Shown: positions 16,530 to 24,187 of the stretch, one piece after another
How the letters are laid out: each line of letters begins with the position of its first letter
Numbering within the stretch: the stretch's first letter is position 1
Assembly: GCF_009789225.1 (NCBI RefSeq)
Contig: NZ_WSTA01000010.1
Span: 1-60,789 of the forward strand
Source of the DNA: Agromyces seonyuensis
Lineage (GTDB): Bacteria; Actinomycetota; Actinomycetes; Actinomycetales; Microbacteriaceae
Direction of reading: 5' to 3'
DNA length: 60,789 nt
Program-made: the position numbers and the translations under genes
Notes under the pieces: model-generated
What the model saw: only the letters and a program-made list of their open reading frames with translations
Told to the model about the DNA's origin: nothing
Database searches by the model: none

Positions 16530-16943
16530 CCGCTGCCTCCGCTTCCTCGTACTCCCGCACCAGCTCGTCGATCGTCGCGCCGCCTTCGATCCTCGCCGCG
16601 AAGATCTGCGACGCTTCGGCGAGCGTGTGGAGGCGGGTCCAGGGGCGCGGGCCGTGGATGCACAAGGAGATCGACTCGCGGGTGAAGCCGATCGGGTTGC
16701 CCGGCACCGACCAGTGCTCCTCGCCGTCCGAGCCGATCCATAACTCGACGTAGCAACTCCCGCACGGCAGGCGGTAGAGGCCGGGTTCGGTGGGGGAGGC
16801 CGCGGTGTTCTCCTCGCCTTCGCGGCGGATCGCCTCGACCAAAGCCTGGCCGTACTCGCGAGCGGCTCGGCGGCGCGCTCGCGGAGGCGCTCGAGCCACT
16901 CGTCGTCGAACTCGAAGTCGAACCCGTCGTCGCCCGCGCTCAC
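16522..16943 (-). pseudogene. Hypothetical protein gene with 1-bp frameshift
   Basis: Starts with GTG at 16943, overlapping the stop of the preceding gene as GTGA. The first frame reads GDDGFDFEFDDEWLERLRER and then AAEP; the continuation REYGQALVEAIRREGEENTA, LYRLPCGSCYVELWIGSDG and LVREYEEAEAADA is in another frame. One base is missing near 16860-16870 (GAGCC then GCTCGC). Both halves have ordinary protein composition and the gene junctions are preserved, so this is a frameshifted gene or a sequence error. No known domain. Confidence 0.7.
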
Positions 16944-18721
16944 GCCGCCTCCGATCCGCCGGAAGCGGCGGGTACCGCGAGCCTGGCCACCGCATCCTGC
17001 AGGAACGGCTGCGGTGCGAAGCCGGGCAGGGTCGCCTCGACGTCGCGCCAAGCGCGGGCGATCGGGATGCCTCGGTGCCGGTTGCCGTAGAGCGCGGCAA
17101 CTGCCGACGTGCGGCTCCGAGCCTCCGCGCAGTGCACGAACACCGTGCGGCCCTCGGCGCGGAGCGCGGCGATCGTGTCGACGGTGTCGGCGAGGACGGC
17201 ATCCGGGTCGAGGTTGGCGCCAGCCTCGTCGATCAGCCAGACGCCGACGGCCTCGACGCCGACGGGCACCTCGGACGTGCCGAGGCGGCACAACGAGACG
17301 ACCGCGTCGACCTCGGCGGGCAGGTCGGCCAGCGCCGACTGCGAGCCGAGCCAGACGCCCTCGTCATGCGGATGCCGGCGGGCCGGCGTGTGCTGGAACC
17401 ACGGCCGCGCGGAGCTCGGCGCGCTCGGCCAGCCGATCTTGTCGGGCTTCCCGCCGCGGGCGGCGAGCACCGCAAGGCGTACGAGGTCGTCGGCGCCGAG
17501 CCCCGGCCAGCCGTGCAGGCGCCGCTTCCACGACAGGGGCACGGCGCTGCCGCCGTAGAGCGCCCCCGCCAGGGAACCGGCGATCGCCGCGACGGTGTCG
17601 GTGTCGTTGCCGCCGCGCACCGCGCGCTCGAGGGCATCCTGCAGCGAACCGGCGCCGGCGACAGCCGCGAGGGCGCCCTGGAACGCGCGCACCACCCAGC
17701 CGTTGCTCGCGCTGAAGTCGCGGGGGTGCGCGCCGGGCGCGAGCGCCGCGTCGATGAATGCGGCCCAGCGGTCCCGCCGCTCGGCGGGCAGGTGCGCGAG
17801 GCCCGCGGCCACGTCGAGCTCGCCCGTGCGGATCGCATGCCGGATCGCGAGGCACCACAGCGCCGTCGCATCCGCGTTGTCGGGCTCCCAGTGGGTCAGC
17901 TCGGCGACCCGGGCGGCGGCGTCGACGAGGTCCGCCTCCGTGCCGTCGGCGAGCTAGCCGAGCGCGACCGGGCTCGTGCGCATGAGCGAGCCGTTGCCGC
18001 CGGAGCGGCCCTAGCGGCGGTGCTGCGCCTCGGCGGCGGCGCGCGAAGCATCCTCGGTTGTGAGCTCCGGAAGCCGGCCGAGCACGGCGCGGGTCTGCGC
18101 GCCGACGTCGCGGGCGGTGCGCGACCACTCGCGCCACTCCGCGGGGATGCGGCCGAGCACGGCCGGGTCGTTGAGCGACTCGCCGCGCGCGAGCGCCTGC
18201 AGCAGCGGCACGGCCATGCTCGTGTCGTCGGTCCACTCGCCGAAGCCGTGCCCGAAGATGCCGACGCCGAAGGCGATGGATGCCTCGTCGGGCAGTGCGG
18301 GCCCGAACTCGTACTGGGAGCCAAGGGCGTCGCCCGCCGCGGAGGCGAGCACGGCGCCGATGGTGCGGTCGAGGGTGAAGGTGGAACGGGACATGGGGGC
18401 TCCTGGGGTTCGGGCAGGTCGGGGTCGGGGAGCTTCTTCGGCCGGCGCATGCGCGACGAGCGCCTCGCCGTTCGGGCCCTCGAGGCCGCGGAAGAAGAAC
18501 TGCCAGAAACCGTCGACCTGCGTCTCGCCGACGCACTCGTAGACGGCGAATACGCTGTACGCGGCGGGCTCGGCGAGGGGCGTCTTCACCACCATCCCGG
18601 TGAGCCGCTTACCGGAGAGGGTCACCGGCAGGTCGCCGGACTTGAGGCCGTCGCGCGGCCCGCCGAAGTAGGCGCAGTACAGGCTCGGGTCGTGGTGGTT
18701 CGCCGATTCGATGGTGGGCAT
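16940..18721 (-). pseudogene. ADP-ribosylglycohydrolase / dual-specificity phosphatase fusion with two in-frame TAG codons
   Basis: One continuous frame of 593 codons is interrupted by TAG at codon 237 (18011-18013) and codon 256 (17954-17956). Around the stops all ADP-ribosylglycohydrolase motifs remain: GDALGSQYEFG, EWTDDTSM, GGNGSLMRT between the stops, and GGNDTDTVAAIAG, including the metal-binding Asp residues. The C-terminal ~150 residues form a dual-specificity phosphatase domain with VFVHCAEARSRTS (CX5RT, Cys near 531). The N-terminal ~105 residues are an extra unrecognised domain; an internal ATG with AGGAG upstream (MSRSTFTLDRTIG, ~18393) could start the hydrolase alone. The enzyme would remove ADP-ribose from protein or small molecules. 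It is divergent from an NrtR-type regulator. Confidence 0.8.
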
Positions 18722-18732
18722 GAGGCCTCCGG

Positions 18733-18833
18733 TTTATTTAGCGCAAATTCCGTCTTTCTCGTACGTGATCAGTATGCACGGCGCCGCCGACATTTAGCGC
18801 GCATCGCTTCTAATTCCCCCTACAGTGGGGGAA
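18733..18833. promoter_or_regulatory. Divergent control region of NrtR-type regulator and ADP-ribosylglycohydrolase operon
   Basis: Two direct copies of ATTTAGCGC lie at 18736-18744 and 18792-18800, 56 bp apart, one near each gene. A perfect 7-bp inverted repeat (TTCCCCC at 18814-18820, GGGGGAA at 18827-18833) flanks TACAGT (18821-18826). TACAGT lies 6 nt before the ATG of the regulator, so it is its likely -10 box in a leaderless promoter. The palindrome centred on a -10 box is typical of a repressor site. Confidence 0.55.
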
Positions 18834-19531
18834 TGGTCTACCGAGACAGCTCCGATCGCACGCTCGAGGACTATCCGCGCCCGTCCGTGGCCGTCGACAC
18901 CGCGGTGCTGACCGTGCCCGACGGCGGCCCGCTGTCGGTGCTGCTGACGCAGACGAACGACGCCCTCCGCGACGGTGCGGACGAGTGGCGACTGCCCGGC
19001 ACGTTCGTGCACCCGGGGGAGACGCTCGATGTCGCGGTGCTGCGCTCGCTCCGCGCCAAGGCGGGCATCACCGGCCTTCGTCCGCGCCAGCTGCGGGTCT
19101 TCGATGCGCCCGATCGGGACGACCGCGGTTGGGTGCTCTCCGTCGCGCATTCCGACGTCGTGCCGACGCACCGGATCGCACTCATCGAGCGCACCAGGCT
19201 CACCGGCGTCGACGAGGTCACCGGGCTCAGGTACGACCACGACGCGATCGTCGGCGCCGCGGTCGAGGCGCTACGGGCCGACTACCGGCGTTCACCCGAC
19301 CCGGCCGGACTCCTGGCAGTTCCCGAGCGGCGCGACGACGAGCCGGTCGGCTCGTTCACGATCTTCGAGCTCCGGCGCCTCCACGAAGCGGTGCTCGGCG
19401 AACGGCTTTCACGGGACGCCTTCCGGCGCCTGATGCTGCCGCAGCTCGAGCCGACGGGCACCCTGCGCCGAGGTGTGCGGGGCAAGCCGGCGGAGCTGTA
19501 CTGCTCGGCGTACGCGCCGCCCAGTCGGTGA
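18833..19531 (+). CDS. NrtR-type Nudix-fold transcriptional regulator
   Basis: The 232-aa protein combines a Nudix-like N-terminal domain (VDTAVLTVPDGGPLSVLLTQ, WRLPGTFVHPGETLDVAVLR) with a C-terminal winged helix (GSFTIFELRRLHEAVLGER, FRRLMLPQLEPTGTLRRG). This is the layout of NrtR regulators, which sense ADP-ribose or related nucleotides and repress NAD metabolism genes. The Nudix box is degenerate (usual REXXEE residues missing), consistent with ligand sensing rather than hydrolysis. The ATG at 18833 appears leaderless. Divergence from an ADP-ribosylglycohydrolase gene fits an ADP-ribose-linked regulon (inference). Confidence 0.8.
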   Translation: MVYRDSSDRTLEDYPRPSVAVDTAVLTVPDGGPLSVLLTQTNDALRDGADEWRLPGTFVHPGETLDVAVLRSLRAKAGITGLRPRQLRVFDAPDRDDRGWVLSVAHSDVVPTHRIALIERTRLTGVDEVTGLRYDHDAIVGAAVEALRADYRRSPDPAGLLAVPERRDDEPVGSFTIFELRRLHEAVLGERLSRDAFRRLMLPQLEPTGTLRRGVRGKPAELYCSAYAPPSR

Positions 19532-19653
19532 GGCCCGCTCCGTGCGCGATGCGCTCGACGACGTCCGGCTTCAGGTAGCCCGCGCAGACCGGGACCTCAG
19601 CCGGCTCCGCCGTCAACGCACGCGAGCATGCACCCGAGCCCCCGGCACCCCGC

Positions 19654-20226
19654 TCACCCCTCGATGCGGGAGTGCTCGCCCAGGCGGTGCCACGTGCGGT
19701 CGTGGTAGACGAGGGCGTCGCCGGGAGCGTCCGGGGCGACGCCGCGCTCGATGTGGGACTGCAGCGCGTGGGCGGCGATTACCGTGGAGGCACCGGCATC
19801 CATGCGATCGATGACGGCGCAGCGCACCCAGGCGCGGACGTCCCGGTAGACCGGTTCGCCGGTGACCAGGCGCGACCAGCGGTCGGCCTCGGCGAAGCGA
19901 TCGATGCCGCTGGTCGCTCCGAGTTTCGCCACGTCGAGGTCGCTCGCGTCGAGCAGGTGCACGACGACCGTCTCGGCTCGCGAGAGCACGTCGGATGCCG
20001 AGGACTGGGCCGAGATGGAGAAGATCAGCAGGGGCGGTTCGGCGCTCACCGACGCCACCGAGGTCGCCGTCAGCGCGACCGGACCGTCGCCCGCATCCGC
20101 CGTGACGACGGCGACGCCCCCGGGGTGTCCGCGGAAGAGGGCCTTGAACTCGTCGCTCGACAGCGACGACGAGAAGCCCGCCTTCGGGCGCTCGCCCCAG
20201 TCCGCGGTCGGGTACGCGTGGAACAT
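19654..20226 (-). CDS. Flavin reductase family protein
   Basis: The 190-aa protein has the flavin-reductase-like split barrel: FKALFRGHPGGVAVVTADAG, PVALTATSVASVSAEPPLL with FSISAQSSA, and a C-terminal ALVYHDRTWHRLGEH. The family reduces FMN or FAD with NAD(P)H for partner oxygenases. It starts 2 nt after the mesD stop and ends the mesX-mesD-flavin reductase operon. Its likely job is to supply reduced flavin to the oxygen-dependent methionine-forming reaction (inference from context). Confidence 0.85.
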   Translation of the reverse strand: MFHAYPTADWGERPKAGFSSSLSSDEFKALFRGHPGGVAVVTADAGDGPVALTATSVASVSAEPPLLIFSISAQSSASDVLSRAETVVVHLLDASDLDVAKLGATSGIDRFAEADRWSRLVTGEPVYRDVRAWVRCAVIDRMDAGASTVIAAHALQSHIERGVAPDAPGDALVYHDRTWHRLGEHSRIEG

Positions 20227-20228
20227 GC

Positions 20229-21275
20229 TCAGGCTGCTTCGCGATCGGTGCCGGCGAGCTCATCGCGGAGGAGGTCGGCCCCCGCGCTGAGCGCGCTCAG
20301 CTTCGCCAGCGCGACGTTCCGAGGGAACGGCGCCATGCCGCAGTTCGTGCTCGGGATGAGCTTGTCCGCATCGACGAAGCGGAGTGCGTTCCGCAGGGTG
20401 TCGGCGACCTCCTCGGGCGTCTCGATCGTCTCGCTCGCCACGTCGATGGCCCCGAGCATGACCTTCTTGCCGCGGATGAGTTCGATGAGGTCGATCGGAA
20501 CATGGGAGTGGTGGCTCTCGAGCGAGACGATGTCGATGCTGGAGCGCTGCAGGAGCGGGAACGACTCCTCGTACTGGCGCCACTGCGATCCGAGCGTCGC
20601 CTTCCAGTCGGTGTTCGCCTTGATGCCGTAGCCGTAGCAGATGTGCACCACGGTCTCGGCGCTGAGCCCCTCCACCGCGCGTTCCAAGGCCGCGACCCCC
20701 CAGTCCTGCACCTCCTCGAAGAAGACGTTGAACGAGGGCTCGTCGAACTGGATGACGTCGACGCCCGCCGCCTCGAGCTCCTTCGCCTCCTGGTTGAGGA
20801 TCGTCGCGAACTCCCACGCCAGCTTCTCGCGGCTGCGGTAGTGGGCGTCGGAGAGCGTGTCGACCATCGTCATCGGGCCGGGCAGCGCCCACTTGATCCG
20901 GCGATCGGTGATCGAGCGGAGGAACTTGGCATCCTCGACGAACACGGGCCGCTCGCGGCTGACCGACCCGACGACGGTCGGCACGCTCGCGTCGTAGCGA
21001 TCGCGGATGCGCACGGTCTGGCGCTGCTCGAAATCGACGCCGTCGAGGTGCTCGATGAAGGTCGTGACGAAGTGCTGACGGGTTTGCTCCCCGTCGCTGA
21101 GGATGTCGATGCCGCGACGGGTCTGCTCCTGGACGGCGATGCGCAGGGCATCCTGCTTGCCCTCGACGAGCGCGTCCCCCTCCAGTTTCCAGGGCGACCA
21201 GAGGACTTCCGGCTGGGCGAGCCACGACGGCTTCGGCAGGCTGCCCACGGTCGTGGTCGGCAAGAGCGAGTGCAT
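20229..21275 (-). CDS. mesD: Core-MetE methionine synthase (MesD type)
   Basis: A protein of about 348 residues equal to the C-terminal catalytic half of cobalamin-independent methionine synthase: LPTTTVGSLPKPSWLAQPEV at the start, then LSDGEQTRQHFVT, VDVIQFDEPSFNVFFEEV, zinc-ligand His and Cys in TVVHICYGYG, and STNCGMAPFPRN. The N-terminal folate-binding half of MetE is missing, and the gene is immediately downstream of a DUF1852 (mesX) gene. That pairing defines the MesD family of folate-independent, oxygen-dependent methionine synthases. The ATG at 21275 has GGAGG upstream; an ATG at 21299 overlapping the mesX stop (ATGA) is the alternative. The methyl donor is not established by sequence. 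Confidence 0.85.
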   Translation of the reverse strand: MHSLLPTTTVGSLPKPSWLAQPEVLWSPWKLEGDALVEGKQDALRIAVQEQTRRGIDILSDGEQTRQHFVTTFIEHLDGVDFEQRQTVRIRDRYDASVPTVVGSVSRERPVFVEDAKFLRSITDRRIKWALPGPMTMVDTLSDAHYRSREKLAWEFATILNQEAKELEAAGVDVIQFDEPSFNVFFEEVQDWGVAALERAVEGLSAETVVHICYGYGIKANTDWKATLGSQWRQYEESFPLLQRSSIDIVSLESHHSHVPIDLIELIRGKKVMLGAIDVASETIETPEEVADTLRNALRFVDADKLIPSTNCGMAPFPRNVALAKLSALSAGADLLRDELAGTDREAA

Positions 21276-21295
21276 GTTCGAGGATCCTCCGGTGG

Positions 21296-22291
21296 TCATG
21301 CGACGGGGGCGGGAGCGTTGCCGGCCCACTGCTCGAGCAGGTCCCGGTGCGGGGTGATGAAGTGCTCCTCGGTGTACTTGCCCTGCGTGCTCGCGAGCCG
21401 GCTGCGCTCCTCGCGGTCGTAGGCGATCTCAGTGCGCGAGCAGTCCTCTTCGCCGAGGCTCGGCCGGTAGACGGCCGGGGCGGCCGAGTTGGCGTTGTAG
21501 ATCTCCGGGCGGTAGATCTTCTGGAAGGTCTCCATCGTGCTGATCGTGCCAATGAGCTGCAGATCGGTGTAGTCGTTCAGCAGGTCGCCGCGGAAGTAGA
21601 ACGCGAGCGGCGCCACGCTGCCGCGCGGCATGAAGTACCGCGCTCGCAGCCCCATCTTCCCGAAGTACTCGTCGGTCAGTGCCGACGCGCCATCCTGCAG
21701 GTACTCGACCCCGAGGATCGGGTGGCGGTTGGCGCTCCGACGGTAGGTGCGGCTCGTCGACACGCTGATGCAGACCACGGGCGACTGCGGGAAGCGCTCG
21801 CGGTACGCGTCGGAGTCGAGGAAGTGCTGGAAGAGCTTGCCGTGCAGGTCGCCGAAGCCGTCGGGGACGGCGGGCCCGGCCGCGCCGCCGCCGGCCGCCG
21901 GCAGCAGCACGCTGAAGTCGTAGTCGCGGACGTAGGACGAGAAGTTGTTCCCCACGATCCCGTGACGGCGCGTTCCGGTCTGCCGGTCCACGATCTGGAT
22001 GTCGAGCACCTCGAGCAGCGGGAACGTCCGGTCCCCGCCCTCCGCGGCGAAGTCCAGGTGCGCGGAGACGATGTCGAGCTCGACCGTGTAGCGGTCCCCG
22101 TCCGGGTTGTCCCAGTCCGCGAGGTCGTTGAACCGGCGGTCGATCATCATCAGGGCGTTGCGGAGGTTCTGCCGCCGGTGCTCGCCCTGCGCCAGGTTCG
22201 CGAAGTTGGTGGTGATCCGGGAGTCCTCCGACGGCGAATAGTCCTCGTCGAAGCGGGTGGTGCTGATGCTGAATGCGAACGCGTCGGCCAT
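21296..22291 (-). CDS. mesX: MesX / DUF1852 protein, partner of MesD
   Basis: The 331-aa protein matches DUF1852: DAFAFSISTTRFDEDYSPSE, TRITTNFANLAQGE-like opening (SRITTNFANLAQGEHRRQNL), NALMMIDRRFNDLADWDNPD, and EYLQDGASALTDEYFGKMGL, ending EEHFITPHRDLLEQWAGN. DUF1852 proteins are required by MesD for methionine formation; the reaction step is not settled. The gene heads a tight three-gene unit (mesX, mesD, flavin reductase) and is divergent from a LysR regulator 122 bp away, which probably controls it. The ATG at 22291 opens the conserved N-terminus. Confidence 0.88.
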   Translation of the reverse strand: MADAFAFSISTTRFDEDYSPSEDSRITTNFANLAQGEHRRQNLRNALMMIDRRFNDLADWDNPDGDRYTVELDIVSAHLDFAAEGGDRTFPLLEVLDIQIVDRQTGTRRHGIVGNNFSSYVRDYDFSVLLPAAGGGAAGPAVPDGFGDLHGKLFQHFLDSDAYRERFPQSPVVCISVSTSRTYRRSANRHPILGVEYLQDGASALTDEYFGKMGLRARYFMPRGSVAPLAFYFRGDLLNDYTDLQLIGTISTMETFQKIYRPEIYNANSAAPAVYRPSLGEEDCSRTEIAYDREERSRLASTQGKYTEEHFITPHRDLLEQWAGNAPAPVA

Positions 22292-22389
22292 GTCGTCAAT
22301 CCGATGGGTGATCGGCCGGGCTCGGCCTTCGAAGAGCAGTCGCCTCCAGGATGCGGCCCGGCACAAGATATCGGGTAACTCGACGCGTC

Positions 22390-22413
22390 TATGCATTCAT
22401 ATAGGGTCGGCCT
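22390..22413 (+). promoter_or_regulatory. LysR gene promoter and TATG-N4-CATA palindrome
   Basis: TAGGGT (22402-22407) lies 6 nt before the ATG of the LysR gene, consistent with a leaderless -10 box. Directly upstream is TATGCATTCATA (22390-22401), a TATG-N4-CATA dyad. In a mesX/LysR divergent region this is a candidate site for the LysR protein; a longer T-N11-A motif was not pinned down. Confidence 0.45.
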
Positions 22414-23355
22414 ATGGTGCAGGGATCGAGCGGGCTGACGCTCCAACAGCTCCGCTATTTCATCGAAGTCGCCGCCGAGGGATCGATCTCTGCGGCCGCC
22501 GACACGCTCTACGTCGCACAGCCGACCGTGTCCGCGGCGATGAAGGACCTCGAGGGCCGGGTGGGGCGCTCGCTCCTGACACGCTCCGCGCGCGGGGTGA
22601 CCCTCACCGACGACGGCGCGGAATTCCTCGGGTACGCGAGACAGGTGGTCGAGCAGGTGGCGCTCCTCGAGCAGCGCTACCTCGGCCGGCCGCCGGCTCG
22701 ACGCCTGCTCGCGGTGTCCGCGCAGCACTACTCGTTCGCGGTGGACGCGTTCGTCCGCATGGTCAAGGCGACCGGCGCGGCCGAGTACGAGTTCACCCTG
22801 CGCGAGACCCGCACCTGGGACATCATCGAGGATGTGCGCACGTTGCGCAGCGAGCTCGGCATCCTCTACCGCAACGACTTCAACCGGAAGGTCATCGGCA
22901 AACTGCTGCGGGACTCCGGGCTGGCCTTCCGCCCGCTCTTCCTCGCCTCGCCGCACATCTTCATCGCCCGCACGAACCCGCTCGCCGCCCGGGGGCGTGC
23001 GACGCTCGCCGATCTCGCCGATCTGCCCCGGCTCACCTTCGACCAGGGGGCGAACAATTCCTTCTACTTCGCGGAGGAGATCCTCTCCACGCGCTCGAGC
23101 AAGCAGGAGATCCGGGTCGCCGACCGCGCGACGATCTTCAACCTCATGATCGGGCTCGGCGGGTACACGATCTCGACGGGCATCATCAGCGACGAACTCG
23201 ACCCGGCGATCGTCGCCATCCCGCTCGACGTCGACGAACAGATCGAGATCGGATGGATCGGCCACGCCGCGATCCCGCTCACCGAACAGGCGGAGCGCTA
23301 CCTCGCCGAAGTGCGGGCCGTCGTCAGCGGCTTCGGGGTCGCGCTGCTCGGATAG
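22414..23355 (+). CDS. LysR family transcriptional regulator, probable regulator of mesX-mesD
   Basis: The 313-aa protein has the LysR winged helix at residues 8-70 (LTLQQLRYFIEVAAEGSIS, AADTLYVAQPTVSAAMKDLE). A periplasmic-binding-like effector domain follows (from ~95, with GILYRNDFNRKVIGKLL and LGGYTISTGIISDELDP). Divergent orientation next to the methionine-synthesis cluster suggests that it senses a sulfur metabolite and controls mesXD; this is inference from the usual LysR arrangement. Confidence 0.9.
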   Translation: MVQGSSGLTLQQLRYFIEVAAEGSISAAADTLYVAQPTVSAAMKDLEGRVGRSLLTRSARGVTLTDDGAEFLGYARQVVEQVALLEQRYLGRPPARRLLAVSAQHYSFAVDAFVRMVKATGAAEYEFTLRETRTWDIIEDVRTLRSELGILYRNDFNRKVIGKLLRDSGLAFRPLFLASPHIFIARTNPLAARGRATLADLADLPRLTFDQGANNSFYFAEEILSTRSSKQEIRVADRATIFNLMIGLGGYTISTGIISDELDPAIVAIPLDVDEQIEIGWIGHAAIPLTEQAERYLAEVRAVVSGFGVALLG

Positions 23356-23439
23356 GCGCCGGCATCGCCCCGGAGTCCGCCCGAGCGACGCCCCGAGCAG
23401 ATGGCGAGTGCCGATCGTCCCGCCGGATGCCGGGTCCGC

Positions 23440-23491
23440 TTGACCCTGTGGCGACCACACGGTTTCTGATCGGATCGTACGAAATCCGATC
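23440..23491 (+). promoter_or_regulatory. MerR-type promoter and leader hairpin of the small multidrug efflux gene
   Basis: TTGACC (23440-23445) and TCTGAT (23465-23470) are separated by 19 bp, the overlong spacer typical of MerR-activated promoters. Inside the spacer region ACCCTGTGG (23443-23451) and CCACACGGT (23455-23463) form a dyad with one mismatch around CGA. Just downstream GATCGGAT (23468-23475) and ATCCGATC (23484-23491) form a perfect 8-bp hairpin. The MerR gene follows the efflux gene. Confidence 0.75.
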
Positions 23492-23509
23492 CGAAAGAAG
23501 TGCATCGCC

Positions 23510-24142
23510 ATGTCGAACCCGTATGAGGGCTTCCAAGACTTCGTGACCGGTCTGCCGGACCTCCTGCAGCCGCTCATCGTCGCCGTGCTCGCCGCCATCC
23601 CCTACGTCGAGGGGGAGGGCGCGGCCGCGCTCGGCATCATCGCCGGCATCCCGCCGATCGTCGCCGCGCTCGCCGCCGTCGTCGGCAACAGCCTCGCCGT
23701 GCTCGGCGTCGTCATGCTGACCTCGCGCGCCCGCGATCGCGTCGTCGCCCGACGAGCGGGGGCTCGTCGCGCCGTCGCGGTCGGCGGCCGGTCCGGCGCT
23801 TCCGCCGACACCGACACCGAGGCCGTCGGGGCGGCCGACGCCGACGGGCATCCGTCGACGGGCCTGTCGACCGACCGCGACGCGGCAGCGGGCGCTGCGA
23901 CCGCGCCGACGCGCAAGGAGAAGGGACGCCGCCGCGTGACCGCCTGGCTCGTGCGGTTCGGCGTGCCCGGCGCGAGCATCCTCGCCCCGCTCGCCCTGCC
24001 GACCATGCTGACGGCGAGCGTCTTCGTCGCCTCCGGCGTCGACCGTCGCTGGGTGATGCTGTGGCAGGTCGTCGCCATCGTGCTGTGGACGGGGCTCGTC
24101 ACCGCCGCGGCCACCGGGCTCATCAGCCTGCTCGGCTGGTGA
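23510..24142 (+). CDS. Small multidrug efflux family membrane protein
   Basis: The 210-aa protein has two hydrophobic blocks: residues ~18-72 (LLQPLIVAVLAAIPYVEGEG, IIAGIPPIVAALAAVVGN) and ~150-208 (ASILAPLALPTMLTASVFVA, VMLWQVVAIVLWTGLV). They are separated by an Ala/Asp-rich linker and a basic patch (RKEKGRRR). This matches the actinobacterial 'small multidrug efflux' membrane family (PF06695-like). Substrates are unknown. It has its own MerR-type promoter and is followed 45 bp later by a MerR regulator gene, as in drug-inducible export units. Confidence 0.8.
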   Translation: MSNPYEGFQDFVTGLPDLLQPLIVAVLAAIPYVEGEGAAALGIIAGIPPIVAALAAVVGNSLAVLGVVMLTSRARDRVVARRAGARRAVAVGGRSGASADTDTEAVGAADADGHPSTGLSTDRDAAAGAATAPTRKEKGRRRVTAWLVRFGVPGASILAPLALPTMLTASVFVASGVDRRWVMLWQVVAIVLWTGLVTAAATGLISLLGW

Positions 24143-24187
24143 GGCCCGGGCGGCCCGCCGGTAGAGTCCGGGCCTGAGGAGGCGTCC

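Noticed and set aside
17954-18013. TAG codons in the ADP-ribosylglycohydrolase frame read as a recoded amino acid
   Set aside because: TAG ends several intact genes here (fic, DUF262 protein, plsC, PP2C, ddl), and no recoding element or suppressor tRNA is seen in the window.
18814-18833. TTCCCCC/GGGGGAA as an RNA hairpin hiding a ribosome-binding site
   Set aside because: TACAGT inside it is a better -10 box 6 nt from the ATG, so the left arm is probably not transcribed; a DNA operator is more likely.
19356-19616. Minus-strand 86-aa frame overlapping the NrtR 3' end
   Set aside because: Only the first ~30 residues look protein-like; most of it is the complement of the regulator's coding sequence.
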